A stretch of DNA of 64,000 bases from Streptomyces orinoci (lineage in GTDB: Bacteria > Actinomycetota > Actinomycetes > Streptomycetales > Streptomycetaceae). Each line of letters begins with the position of its first letter. The first letter of the stretch is position 1. The stretch lies in contig NZ_PHNC01000029.1 in assembly GCF_003121295.1 (NCBI RefSeq), positions 682,001-746,000 on the forward strand. Direction: 5' to 3'. A program made the position numbers and the translations under genes. Shown here piece by piece: positions 56,722 to 64,000 of the stretch. The notes beneath the pieces were generated by a model. That model ran no database searches. It saw nothing but the letters and a program-made list of their open reading frames with translations, and had not been told where the DNA came from.

Positions 56722-58353
56722 ATGCAGCAGGCACCGGTGCTGGCCGGCACCGCAGATCCGGCGTCCGACGCCTGGCGGGCCAATGAGGCCGCCCATCGAG
56801 AGCTGGTGGCCGGCCTGCGGGAGAAGCTGGCCAAGGCCCGGCTGGGCGGCGGGGAGCGGGCCCGGCAGCGGCACACCGCCCGGGGCAAGCTGTTGCCGCG
56901 GGAGCGGGTGGACGCCCTGCTGGATCCCGGCTCGCCCTTCCTGGAGCTGGCCCCGCTGGCGGCCGAGGGGATGTACGGCGGCGAGGCCCCGGCGGCCGGG
57001 GTGATCGCCGGCATAGGGCGGGTCTCCGGCCGTGAGGTGGTGATCGTCGCCAATGACGCCACCGTCAAGGGCGGCACCTACTACCCGATGACGGTCAAGA
57101 AGCATCTGCGCGCCCAGGAGGTCGCGCTGGAGAACCGCCTCCCCTGCCTCTATCTGGTGGATTCCGGCGGCGCCTTCCTGCCCATGCAGGACGAGGTCTT
57201 CCCCGACCGGGAGCACTTCGGCCGGATCTTCTACAACCAGGCCCGGATGTCGGGGGCCGGCATCCCGCAGATCGCCGCGGTGCTGGGCTCCTGCACGGCG
57301 GGCGGCGCCTATGTCCCGGCGATGAGCGACGAGGCGGTCATCGTGCGCGGCCAGGGCACCATCTTCCTGGGCGGGCCGCCCCTGGTGAAGGCGGCCACCG
57401 GTGAGGTGGTCACCGCCGAGGAGCTGGGCGGCGGAGAGGTGCACTCCAAGGTCTCCGGGGTCACCGACCACCTCGCCGAGAACGACGCCCACGCCCTGCG
57501 GATCGTCCGCACCATCGTCTCCACCCTGGGCCAACGCGCCCCGCTGCCCTGGGCGGTGGAGCCGGCCGAGGAGCCCAAGGCCGATCCCGCCGGGCTCTAT
57601 GGTGTGGTCCCGGTGGATTCCCGGACGCCCTATGACGTCCGCGAGGTCATCGCCCGGGTGGTGGACGGCTCCCGGTTCGCCGAATTCAAGGCCGAGTTCG
57701 GGCAGACCCTGGTGACCGGCTTCGCCCGGATCCATGGCCACCCGGTGGGCATCGTCGCCAACAACGGCATCCTGTTCTCCGAATCCGCCCAGAAGGGCGC
57801 CCACTTCATCGAGCTCTGCGATCAGCGCGGCATCCCGCTGGTCTTCCTGCAGAACATCTCCGGCTTTATGGTCGGCAGGGATTATGAGGCGGGCGGGATC
57901 GCCAAGCACGGCGCCAAGATGGTCACCGCCGTGGCCTGCACCCGGGTGCCCAAGCTGACGGTGGTCATCGGCGGTTCCTATGGCGCGGGCAACTACTCGA
58001 TGTGCGGCCGGGCTTACTCCCCCCGCTTCCTGTGGATGTGGCCCAACGCCAAGATCTCGGTGATGGGCGGCGAACAGGCCGCATCGGTGCTGGCCACCGT
58101 CAAACGCGACCAGCTGGAGGCCCGGGGCGAGAGCTGGACCGCCGAGGAGGAGGACGCCTTCCGCGCCCCCATCCGCGAGCAGTACGAAACCCAGGGCAAC
58201 GCCTACTACGCCACCGCCCGGCTCTGGGACGACGGCATCATCGACCCGCTGGAGACCCGGCAGGTGCTCGGCCTCGCCCTGACCGCCTGTGCCAACGCGC
58301 CCTTGCCGCAACGGGATCCTGCCTCTCCCGGCTATGGCGTCTTCCGGATGTGA
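56722..58353 (+). CDS. liuB: Acyl-CoA carboxylase beta (carboxyltransferase) subunit, probable methylcrotonyl-CoA type
   Basis: 543 residues with the two crotonase-like carboxyltransferase domains. LYLVDSGGAFLPMQDEVFPDREHFGRIFYNQARMS is diagnostic for methylcrotonyl-CoA carboxylase beta, as are GSCTAGGAYVPAMSDE and NISGFMVGRDYEAGGIAKHGAKMV. It moves carboxyl from biotin to 3-methylcrotonyl-CoA in leucine breakdown. Next to it are the biotin-carboxylase subunit and HMG-CoA lyase, in the usual order. The ATG at 56722 follows the twin operators. I recall it as AccD1 in S. coelicolor. Confidence 0.93.
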   Translation: MQQAPVLAGTADPASDAWRANEAAHRELVAGLREKLAKARLGGGERARQRHTARGKLLPRERVDALLDPGSPFLELAPLAAEGMYGGEAPAAGVIAGIGRVSGREVVIVANDATVKGGTYYPMTVKKHLRAQEVALENRLPCLYLVDSGGAFLPMQDEVFPDREHFGRIFYNQARMSGAGIPQIAAVLGSCTAGGAYVPAMSDEAVIVRGQGTIFLGGPPLVKAATGEVVTAEELGGGEVHSKVSGVTDHLAENDAHALRIVRTIVSTLGQRAPLPWAVEPAEEPKADPAGLYGVVPVDSRTPYDVREVIARVVDGSRFAEFKAEFGQTLVTGFARIHGHPVGIVANNGILFSESAQKGAHFIELCDQRGIPLVFLQNISGFMVGRDYEAGGIAKHGAKMVTAVACTRVPKLTVVIGGSYGAGNYSMCGRAYSPRFLWMWPNAKISVMGGEQAASVLATVKRDQLEARGESWTAEEEDAFRAPIREQYETQGNAYYATARLWDDGIIDPLETRQVLGLALTACANAPLPQRDPASPGYGVFRM

Positions 58354-58367
58354 GGGGACAGCTGACC

Positions 58368-60458
58368 ATGTTCGAGACCGTTCTGGTGGCCAACCGAGGC
58401 GAGATCGCCGTCCGGGTGATCCATACGCTGCGCAGACTGGGCATCCGCTCGGTGGCCGTCTTCAGCGATGCCGACGCGGACGCCCGCCATGTGCGCGAGG
58501 CCGATACCGCGGTGCGGATCGGCCCGGCGGCCGCCGCCGAGAGCTACCTCTGCATTGACCGGCTGCTGGAAGCCGCCGCCCGCTCCGGAGCGCAGGCCGT
58601 CCACCCCGGCTATGGCTTCCTCGCCGAGAACGCCGCCTTCGCCCGCGCCTGCCGGGAGGCGGGCCTGGTCTTCATCGGTCCGCCCGCCGAGGCGATCGAG
58701 CTGATGGGCGACAAGATCCGGGCCAAGGAGACGGTGCGGGCGGCGGGCGTGCCGGTGGTGCCGGGCTCCTCCGGCAGCGGGCTGAGCGACGCCCAACTCT
58801 CCGAGGCCGCCCGGGAGATCGGGATGCCGGTGCTGCTCAAGCCCTCGGCCGGCGGCGGTGGCAAGGGCATGCGGCTGGTGCGTGACCAGGCGCTGCTGGG
58901 CGAGGAGATCGCGGCCGCCCGGCGGGAGGCCCGTGGCTCCTTCGGCGATGACACCCTGCTGGTGGAGCGCTGGATCGACCGGCCCCGGCATATCGAGATC
59001 CAGGTGCTGGCCGACGGCCATGGCCAGGTGATCCACCTCGGCGAGCGCGAGTGCTCGCTCCAGCGCCGCCACCAGAAGATCATCGAGGAGGCACCCAGCG
59101 TCCTGCTGGACCCGGAAACCCGGGCCGCGATGGGCGCCGCCGCGGTGCAGGCCGCCCGCTCCTGCGGCTACACCGGTGCGGGCACGGTGGAGTTCATCGT
59201 GCCGGGCAATGACCCCTCCTCCTACTACTTCATGGAGATGAACACCCGGCTCCAGGTGGAGCATCCGGTCACCGAACTGGTCACCGGGCTGGACCTGGTC
59301 GAGTGGCAGCTGAGGGCCGCCGCGGGCGAGCCACTGGGGCTGACCCAGGAGGAGGTCACCCTCTCCGGCCATGCGGTGGAGGCCCGTATCTGCGCGGAGG
59401 TCCCCGCCCGGGGCTTCCTCCCCTCGGCGGGCACGGTCCGGCTGCTGAGCGAGCCCCGGGGCGAGGGCGTCCGGGTGGACTCCGGCCTGGCCGAGGGCAC
59501 CGAAGTGGGCACCTCCTATGACCCCATGCTCGCCAAGGTGATCGCCTATGGGCCCGACCGCCCGACCGCACTGAGGCGGTTGCGTGCCGCGCTGGCGGAG
59601 ACGGTGGTGCTGGGCGTCGAGACCAATACCGGCTTCCTGCGGCGCCTGCTGGCGCACCCCGATGTGGTCTCCGGCGACCTGGACACGGGCCTGGTGGACC
59701 GGGACGGGGCCGCGCTGGCCGAGATCCCGGTCCCCGACGAGGTCTATGCGGCGGCCGCGCTGCTACGGCAGACGGAGCTGGAGCCGGCGCCCGGCCCCGG
59801 CTGGACCGACCCCTTCTCGGTTCCCAGCGGCTGGCGGCTGGGCGGTGAAGTGGCCTGGACAGCCCATGAGTTCAGGGTTCCCGGCCAGGAGCCGGTGACG
59901 GTGCGAGTCCAGGGCCGCGCCGGCGACGCGGAGGTCCTGGTGGAGCCCGGGTCCGGGCAGGCGGGGCCGGGTGCGCACTCGGAGGCAACGGGCGGCGCCG
60001 GCTCCCCGGCGGCGATGCGGGCGGCCCTGCGGACCGGCAAGGGCAACGCACCCGGCGCGGCAGCCCACCCGCACCGGCTCGTCCTCGAACTGGACGGTGT
60101 CACCCACCACTTCACCAGCGCGCCCAGCCCCATGGGGACCTGGCTCGGCCGGGACGGCGACGCCTGGCATATCACCGATCACGACCCCATCGCCGCCCTC
60201 ACCGGGGGAACCGCCTCCCATGCGGGGGCGCTCACCGCACCGATGCCGGGCACCGTCACCGTGGTCAAGGCCGGGGTGGGGGACACCGTGACCGCGGGCC
60301 AGAGCCTGCTGGTGGTGGAGGCGATGAAGATGGAGCACGTCATCGCCGCCCCCTATGACGGCACCGTGACCGAGCTGGATGTCACCCCCGGAAGCACGGT
60401 CGCGATGGACCAGGTCCTCGCCGTGGTCACCGCCACCGCCCCCGAGGAGGAGTCATGA
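58368..60458 (+). CDS. liuD: Biotin carboxylase/biotin carrier alpha subunit of acyl-CoA carboxylase
   Basis: 696 residues. The N-terminal biotin carboxylase has ETVLVANRGEIAVRVIHT, the ATP-grasp glycine-rich loop KPSAGGGGKGMRLV, and EMNTRLQVEHPVTELVTG. A variable middle region is followed by a biotinyl domain, with biotin attached to Lys654 in VVEAMKMEHVI. It carboxylates biotin with ATP and bicarbonate for the neighbouring carboxyltransferase. The ATG at 58368 is 14 bases past the previous stop; GAGGGGACAG precedes it. I recall it as AccA1 in S. coelicolor. Confidence 0.94.
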   Translation: MFETVLVANRGEIAVRVIHTLRRLGIRSVAVFSDADADARHVREADTAVRIGPAAAAESYLCIDRLLEAAARSGAQAVHPGYGFLAENAAFARACREAGLVFIGPPAEAIELMGDKIRAKETVRAAGVPVVPGSSGSGLSDAQLSEAAREIGMPVLLKPSAGGGGKGMRLVRDQALLGEEIAAARREARGSFGDDTLLVERWIDRPRHIEIQVLADGHGQVIHLGERECSLQRRHQKIIEEAPSVLLDPETRAAMGAAAVQAARSCGYTGAGTVEFIVPGNDPSSYYFMEMNTRLQVEHPVTELVTGLDLVEWQLRAAAGEPLGLTQEEVTLSGHAVEARICAEVPARGFLPSAGTVRLLSEPRGEGVRVDSGLAEGTEVGTSYDPMLAKVIAYGPDRPTALRRLRAALAETVVLGVETNTGFLRRLLAHPDVVSGDLDTGLVDRDGAALAEIPVPDEVYAAAALLRQTELEPAPGPGWTDPFSVPSGWRLGGEVAWTAHEFRVPGQEPVTVRVQGRAGDAEVLVEPGSGQAGPGAHSEATGGAGSPAAMRAALRTGKGNAPGAAAHPHRLVLELDGVTHHFTSAPSPMGTWLGRDGDAWHITDHDPIAALTGGTASHAGALTAPMPGTVTVVKAGVGDTVTAGQSLLVVEAMKMEHVIAAPYDGTVTELDVTPGSTVAMDQVLAVVTATAPEEES

Positions 60459-61393
60459 CCGAGGGACTGCCCATGGCCGTACCCGACCCGGCCCTCCCCC
60501 GCAGGGTCCGCATCCATGAAGTGGGGCCCCGGGACGGGCTGCAGAACGAGCAGGCCACCGTACCGACCGAGGTAAAGGCCGAGTTCATCCACCGGCTGGC
60601 GGCGGCGGGTCTGGACACCATCGAGGCCACCAGCTTTGTCCACCCCAAGTGGGTTCCCCAACTCGCCGACGCCGAGCGGCTGATGCCACTGCTCGGCGAT
60701 GTCGGGGCACATCTTCCGGTGCTGGTGCCCAACACCCGGGGTCTGGAGCGGGCCTTGGCCCTGGGCGTCCGGGAGATCGCGGTCTTCGGCAGTGCCACCG
60801 AGTCCTTCGCCAAGGCCAATCTCAACCGCACCGTCGATGAGTCCCTGGAGATGTTCGCCCCCGTGGTGGCCGCGGCCCGGGAGGCCGGGGCCACCGTACG
60901 CGGCTATCTCTCCATGTGCTTCGGCGACCCCTGGGAGGGCCCGGTCCCGCCGGCCCAGGTGGTCAGGGTCGGCCGCCGGCTGCTGGAGCTCGGCTGTGAC
61001 CAGCTGAGCCTGGGCGACACCATTGGCGTCGCCACCCCAGGCCATGTCACCGCACTGCTGACCGCCCTCAACCAGGCGGGAGTGGCGACCGGGCAGCTGG
61101 CCGTCCACTTCCATGACACCTATGGCCAGGCCCTGGCCAACACCCTTGCGGCGCTCCGCCATGGCGTCACCACCATCGACGCCTCGGCCGGCGGACTGGG
61201 CGGCTGCCCCTACGCCAAGAGCGCCACCGGCAACCTCGCCACCGAGGACCTCGTCTGGATGCTGCACGGCCTGGGCATCGAGACCGGGGTCGATCTCGGC
61301 CGTCTCACCGCCACCAGCGTGTGGATGGCCGACCGACTGGGCCGACCCAGCCCCTCCCGCACCGTGCGTGCCCTCTCCCACCAGGAGTCCTAG
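60455..61393 (+). CDS. liuE: Hydroxymethylglutaryl-CoA lyase
   Basis: 312 residues of the DRE-TIM metallolyase family: RVRIHEVGPRDGLQNEQ with the Arg/Asp catalytic pair, VHFHDTYGQALANTL with the metal His residues, and GLGGCPYAKSATGNLATED with catalytic Cys251. It splits HMG-CoA to acetyl-CoA and acetoacetate, the last step of leucine breakdown. Its start overlaps the biotin-carboxylase stop (ATGA at 60455-60458). ATG at 60473 is a possible shorter start. Confidence 0.95.
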   Translation: MTEGLPMAVPDPALPRRVRIHEVGPRDGLQNEQATVPTEVKAEFIHRLAAAGLDTIEATSFVHPKWVPQLADAERLMPLLGDVGAHLPVLVPNTRGLERALALGVREIAVFGSATESFAKANLNRTVDESLEMFAPVVAAAREAGATVRGYLSMCFGDPWEGPVPPAQVVRVGRRLLELGCDQLSLGDTIGVATPGHVTALLTALNQAGVATGQLAVHFHDTYGQALANTLAALRHGVTTIDASAGGLGGCPYAKSATGNLATEDLVWMLHGLGIETGVDLGRLTATSVWMADRLGRPSPSRTVRALSHQES

Positions 61394-61395
61394 CC

Positions 61396-62562
61396 ATGCC
61401 GCTGGATCACCGCCTCACCCCTGAACACGAGGAACTCCGCCGCACCGTGGAGGAGTTCGCCCACGATGTCGTCGCGCCCAAGATCGGCGACTTCTATGAG
61501 CGCCATGAGTTCCCCTATGAAATCGTGCGCGACATGGGCCGGATGGGCCTGTTCGGCCTGCCCTTCCCCGAGGAGTACGGCGGCATGGGCGGCGACTATC
61601 TGGCCCTGGGCCTGGCGCTGGAAGAGCTGGCCCGGGTGGATTCCTCGGTGGCCATCACCCTGGAGGCCGGGGTCTCGCTGGGTGCCATGCCCATCTACCA
61701 CTTCGGCACCGAGGAGCAGAAGCGCCAGTGGCTGCCCCGGCTCTGCTCCGGCGAGATGCTGGGCGCCTTTGGCCTGACCGAGCCCGAGTGCGGTTCGGAC
61801 GCCGGCGGCACCCGGACCACCGCCCGCCTGGACGAGGCCACCAATGAGTGGGTGATCAATGGCACCAAGTGCTTTATCACCAACTCCGGTACCGACATCA
61901 CCGGTCTGGTGACCGTCACCGCGGTCACCGGCCACACCGAGGAGGGAAAGCCGCTGATCTCCTCGATCATCGTCCCCTCCGGCACCCCGGGCTTCACCGT
62001 CGCCGCGCCCTACTCCAAGGTCGGCTGGAACGCCTCCGACACCCGTGAGCTCTCCTTCGCCGATGTCCGGGTGCCTGCCGCCAATCTGCTCGGCGAACAG
62101 GGGCGCGGCTACGCCCAGTTCCTGCGCATCCTGGACGAGGGCCGGATCGCCATCTCCGCCCTGGCCACCGGTCTGGCCCAGGGCTGTGTGGATGAGTCGG
62201 TGGCCTATGCCCGTACCCGTATGGCCTTCGGCCGTCCCATCGGCGCCAACCAGGCCATCCAGTTCAAGCTGGCCGATATGGAGATGCGGGCCCACACCGC
62301 ACGGCTGGCCTGGCGGGACGCCGCTTCCCGGCTGACGCATGGCGAGCCCTTCAAGAAGGAGGCCGCGCTCGCCAAGCTCTACTCCTCGGAGATCGCGGTC
62401 ACCAACGCCCGGGAGGCCACCCAGATCCACGGCGGCTATGGCTTTATGAACGAGTACCCGGTGGCCCGGATGTGGCGCGACTCCAAGATCCTGGAGATCG
62501 GCGAGGGCACCAGCGAGGTCCAACGAATGCTGGTCGCCCGGGAATTGGGACTCACCGGCTGA
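61396..62562 (+). CDS. Acyl-CoA dehydrogenase of the liu operon, probable isovaleryl-CoA type
   Basis: 388 residues. FGLTEPECGSDAGGTRTTARL and CFITNSGTDITG are the acyl-CoA dehydrogenase signature segments; IGEGTSEVQRML near the C-terminus keeps Glu at the common catalytic-base position. It should oxidise isovaleryl-CoA (and perhaps other branched acyl-CoAs) to 3-methylcrotonyl-CoA, feeding the carboxylase encoded two genes upstream. It lies 2 bases past HMG-CoA lyase with GGAGTCC before the ATG. I recall the S. coelicolor orthologue as AcdH, which is broad in specificity. Confidence 0.92.
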   Translation: MPLDHRLTPEHEELRRTVEEFAHDVVAPKIGDFYERHEFPYEIVRDMGRMGLFGLPFPEEYGGMGGDYLALGLALEELARVDSSVAITLEAGVSLGAMPIYHFGTEEQKRQWLPRLCSGEMLGAFGLTEPECGSDAGGTRTTARLDEATNEWVINGTKCFITNSGTDITGLVTVTAVTGHTEEGKPLISSIIVPSGTPGFTVAAPYSKVGWNASDTRELSFADVRVPAANLLGEQGRGYAQFLRILDEGRIAISALATGLAQGCVDESVAYARTRMAFGRPIGANQAIQFKLADMEMRAHTARLAWRDAASRLTHGEPFKKEAALAKLYSSEIAVTNAREATQIHGGYGFMNEYPVARMWRDSKILEIGEGTSEVQRMLVARELGLTG

Positions 62563-62622
62563 GCTGCCGCCTGCCGTCGAGTCCGTATCGTCACAACTCG
62601 CCCGTCCTGCAAGAATTCCCCC

Positions 62623-63522
62623 ATGGCTGAGATCTTGCAGCGGGACGGCAGTTGGACCTTTGACGGCAGCGCCATACGCATCGTCCCGGGCCGGGAGCGG
62701 GGGGTGCACCTGCTCCGCCAGACCCTGGGCGAGCTGGTGGTCCCGCTGGCCGCCCTGGCGGGCGTCTCCTATGAGCCCGGCCGCAAGGGCGGCCGGCTCA
62801 GGCTGCGGCTGCGCGAGGGCGCCGACCCGCTGAGCCAGGTCACCCGCGGCCGGCTGCCGGAGGCCGCGGATCCGTACCAGCTGAAGGTGGAGGCCGACCG
62901 CTCCGGCGTCGCCGAGTACCTCGCCGAGGAGGTGCGCAACGCCCTGCTGCTGGAGCAGGTGCCCAGCGGCCCGCTGGACCGCTATCTGCTGCCCGGCCCC
63001 GCCCTGCCGCTGTCGGTGGCGGCCGGGGACGGCACCGTCTCCTTCGACGGCGAGCGGGTCCGTCTGGAGTGGAACTGGCTCACCGAGGAGAGCAAGTCCT
63101 CCGGCGGCCCCCGCACCCTCTCCCTGGCCGAGATCACCGCCGTGGAGTGGGCGCCCGGCGCCGGACTGGAGAACGGCTACCTCCGCTTCCTGGTCCCCCA
63201 GGACGCCGGAAAGCTCCCGCCCAAGCACGACCCCCATGCGGTGGAGCTGTTCGGATTCAAGAAGGACGGGCTGATGGCCCTGGTCGCCGCCGCGGTGACG
63301 GCCCGGCTGCCGCACCCCCGCCGGCCCCGCGAGGAGCCGGTCTTCCTGGTGCCGCCGCTGCCCGCCGCGCCCTCCGGCCCGGGCCAGGACGGCGGGGCCG
63401 GCGGCTCCGATCATGACGCCCTGCTGCGCCGGCTGCGCGAGCTGGGTGAGCTGCATCACAGCGGAATCCTCACCACCGAGGAGTTCACCGCCGCCAAGCA
63501 GGCCATCCTCAAGCGCTTCTAG
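62623..63522 (+). CDS. DUF4429/SHOCT-domain protein
   Basis: 299 residues. Two related DUF4429 units are visible (SWTFDGSAIRIVPGRERG... from residue 8, and GTVSFDGERVRLEWNWL from about 135), followed by a Pro/Gly linker and a C-terminal SHOCT motif (LLRRLRELGELHHSGILTTEEFTAAKQAILKRF, about 268-299). SHOCT motifs are short oligomerisation elements. No enzymatic site is seen. It stands alone after the liu operon; function unknown. Confidence 0.8.
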   Translation: MAEILQRDGSWTFDGSAIRIVPGRERGVHLLRQTLGELVVPLAALAGVSYEPGRKGGRLRLRLREGADPLSQVTRGRLPEAADPYQLKVEADRSGVAEYLAEEVRNALLLEQVPSGPLDRYLLPGPALPLSVAAGDGTVSFDGERVRLEWNWLTEESKSSGGPRTLSLAEITAVEWAPGAGLENGYLRFLVPQDAGKLPPKHDPHAVELFGFKKDGLMALVAAAVTARLPHPRRPREEPVFLVPPLPAAPSGPGQDGGAGGSDHDALLRRLRELGELHHSGILTTEEFTAAKQAILKRF

Positions 63523-63564
63523 CCCGCCCCGGCCCCTGCCCCCGATCCCCGCAAAGGTCCAGAC

Positions 63565-63582
63565 CTGCCCGAAATCGGGCAG
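63565..63582. terminator. Hairpin after the DUF4429 gene
   Basis: CTGCCCG, loop AAAT, CGGGCAG, with one more A/T pair possible; followed by AATTCTTG. It is 43 bases past the stop and 41 bases before the next start. Confidence 0.5.
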
Positions 63583-63622
63583 AATTCTTGCGAAAGTAAC
63601 GCCTACCCCTCAGGATCAACGG

Positions 63623-63898
63623 GTGCTCGAACGCCGTATGTCCCATGACGACCTGGTGGATCACCTGGTGCGCAGCACGCCGCTTCAGCGCGGCGAGGCC
63701 GCCCGGGTGGTCCTGGACGTCCTGGCGTACTTCGACGAGACGACCGAGGAGTTTGTCCGCCGCCGCCACCGCGAGCTGCAGTCCGGCGGCATGGTCAACG
63801 CGGAGATCTTCGAACGGATCGCGGCCGAGCTGCCGCACCGCGCGGTGTCCCCGCCCGAACTCTCACTGCGGCAGCTGCGCCGCATCGTCTACGGCTGA
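63623..63898 (+). CDS. Small conserved protein of unknown function
   Basis: 91 residues from GTG 63623, mostly helical: MSHDDLVDHLVRSTPLQRGEAARVV and LAYFDETTEEFVRRRHREL in the first half, then SPPELSLRQLRRIVYG. It resembles small actinobacterial proteins annotated only as hypothetical. The GTG is preferred because AGGA lies 7 bases upstream; the ATG at 63638 gives 86 residues and lacks an RBS. It is 77 bases before a glmS-type gene. Confidence 0.6.
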   Translation: MLERRMSHDDLVDHLVRSTPLQRGEAARVVLDVLAYFDETTEEFVRRRHRELQSGGMVNAEIFERIAAELPHRAVSPPELSLRQLRRIVYG

Positions 63899-63975
63899 GA
63901 CCGGCGGTCCGTGGCGCCGCACCGCCGCGGACCGCCAGCGAGCACCCCTGAACGCCTGCCCTGGGAGGGTCACCT

Positions 63976-64000
63976 ATGTGTGGAATCGTCGGATACATCG
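63976..64000 (+). CDS. glmS: Start of glutamine-fructose-6-phosphate aminotransferase-type gene (partial)
   Basis: The last 25 bases read MCGIVGYI, the invariant start of class II glutamine amidotransferases, where Cys2 becomes the N-terminal nucleophile. MCGIVGYIG is characteristic of GlmS, which makes glucosamine-6-phosphate for the cell wall. GGGAGGG lies just upstream. The rest is outside the window, so another class II amidotransferase cannot be excluded. Confidence 0.75.

Noticed and set aside
1..64000. CRISPR arrays, tRNA or rRNA genes, IS elements and prophage
   Set aside because: I saw no regularly spaced repeats, no cloverleaf sequences with CCA-like ends, no rRNA signatures and no transposase, integrase or phage structural genes.

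Overview
The window is high-GC actinobacterial DNA, almost certainly from a Streptomyces. The reasons are a short chaplin, the third-position G/C bias, GTG and TTG starts, rare TTA codons, a stand-alone Sfp-type phosphopantetheinyl transferase, and a leucine-catabolism and glmS neighbourhood that I recall in the same order in S. coelicolor. No rRNA, tRNA, CRISPR array, transposase or phage gene was seen.

Layout. 0-6 kb: end of a probable phosphoesterase gene, an Sfp-type PPTase, a short chaplin, and a LysR regulator divergent from an sdhCAB succinate dehydrogenase operon. 6-11.3 kb: an LppU-like membrane protein, an ECF sigma factor fused through a membrane anchor to an extracellular CAP domain, a YdbS/YdbT pair and a TetR regulator. 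11.7-13.8 kb: a FUSC transporter. 13.9-22.4 kb: a myo-inositol catabolic locus (mmsA, iolD, iolB, an aldolase-like barrel and iolC on the minus strand; an IolE/H-like isomerase and an IolG-like dehydrogenase on the plus strand). 22.6-28.3 kb: a small HTH protein, copZ behind a CsoR-type box, a twin-hairpin RNA element, citrate synthase, RecD2 and a sugar-phosphate isomerase.

28.4-41.3 kb is the most unusual part. Ten co-oriented genes (TrpE-like, TrpG-like, PheRS B3/B4 domain protein, ATP-grasp ligase, MFS exporter, TrpB2, 4Fe-4S flavoprotein, cupin, AroQ-type chorismate mutase, UbiD decarboxylase) are bracketed by two MocR/PdxR-type regulators. It has the parts list of a small biosynthetic cluster for an aromatic amino-acid analogue or dipeptide: precursor supply from chorismate, a PLP side-chain-installing enzyme, an amide ligase, an exporter and a possible tRNA-editing self-protection protein. 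I do not recognise it as a known pathway. The right-hand regulator carries two TTA codons, which suggests bldA-dependent developmental timing.

41.3-53.7 kb: a LysE exporter with its LysR regulator, a secreted Cys-rich duplicated protein, an S37-type secreted aminopeptidase, a fused ABC exporter, an orphan KdpB ATPase, agmatinase, a putative phosphatase and a small membrane protein. 53.8-62.6 kb: a TesB thioesterase with an acyl-CoA dehydrogenase, then a TetR regulator divergent from a leucine/isovalerate (liu) operon (carboxyltransferase, biotin carboxylase, HMG-CoA lyase, acyl-CoA dehydrogenase). The window ends with a DUF4429 protein, a small conserved protein and the first codons of a glmS-type gene.

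Several intergenic gaps carry fragments of one dispersed GC-rich repeat family. All names come from reading the sequence and from memory of the families; no database search was possible.
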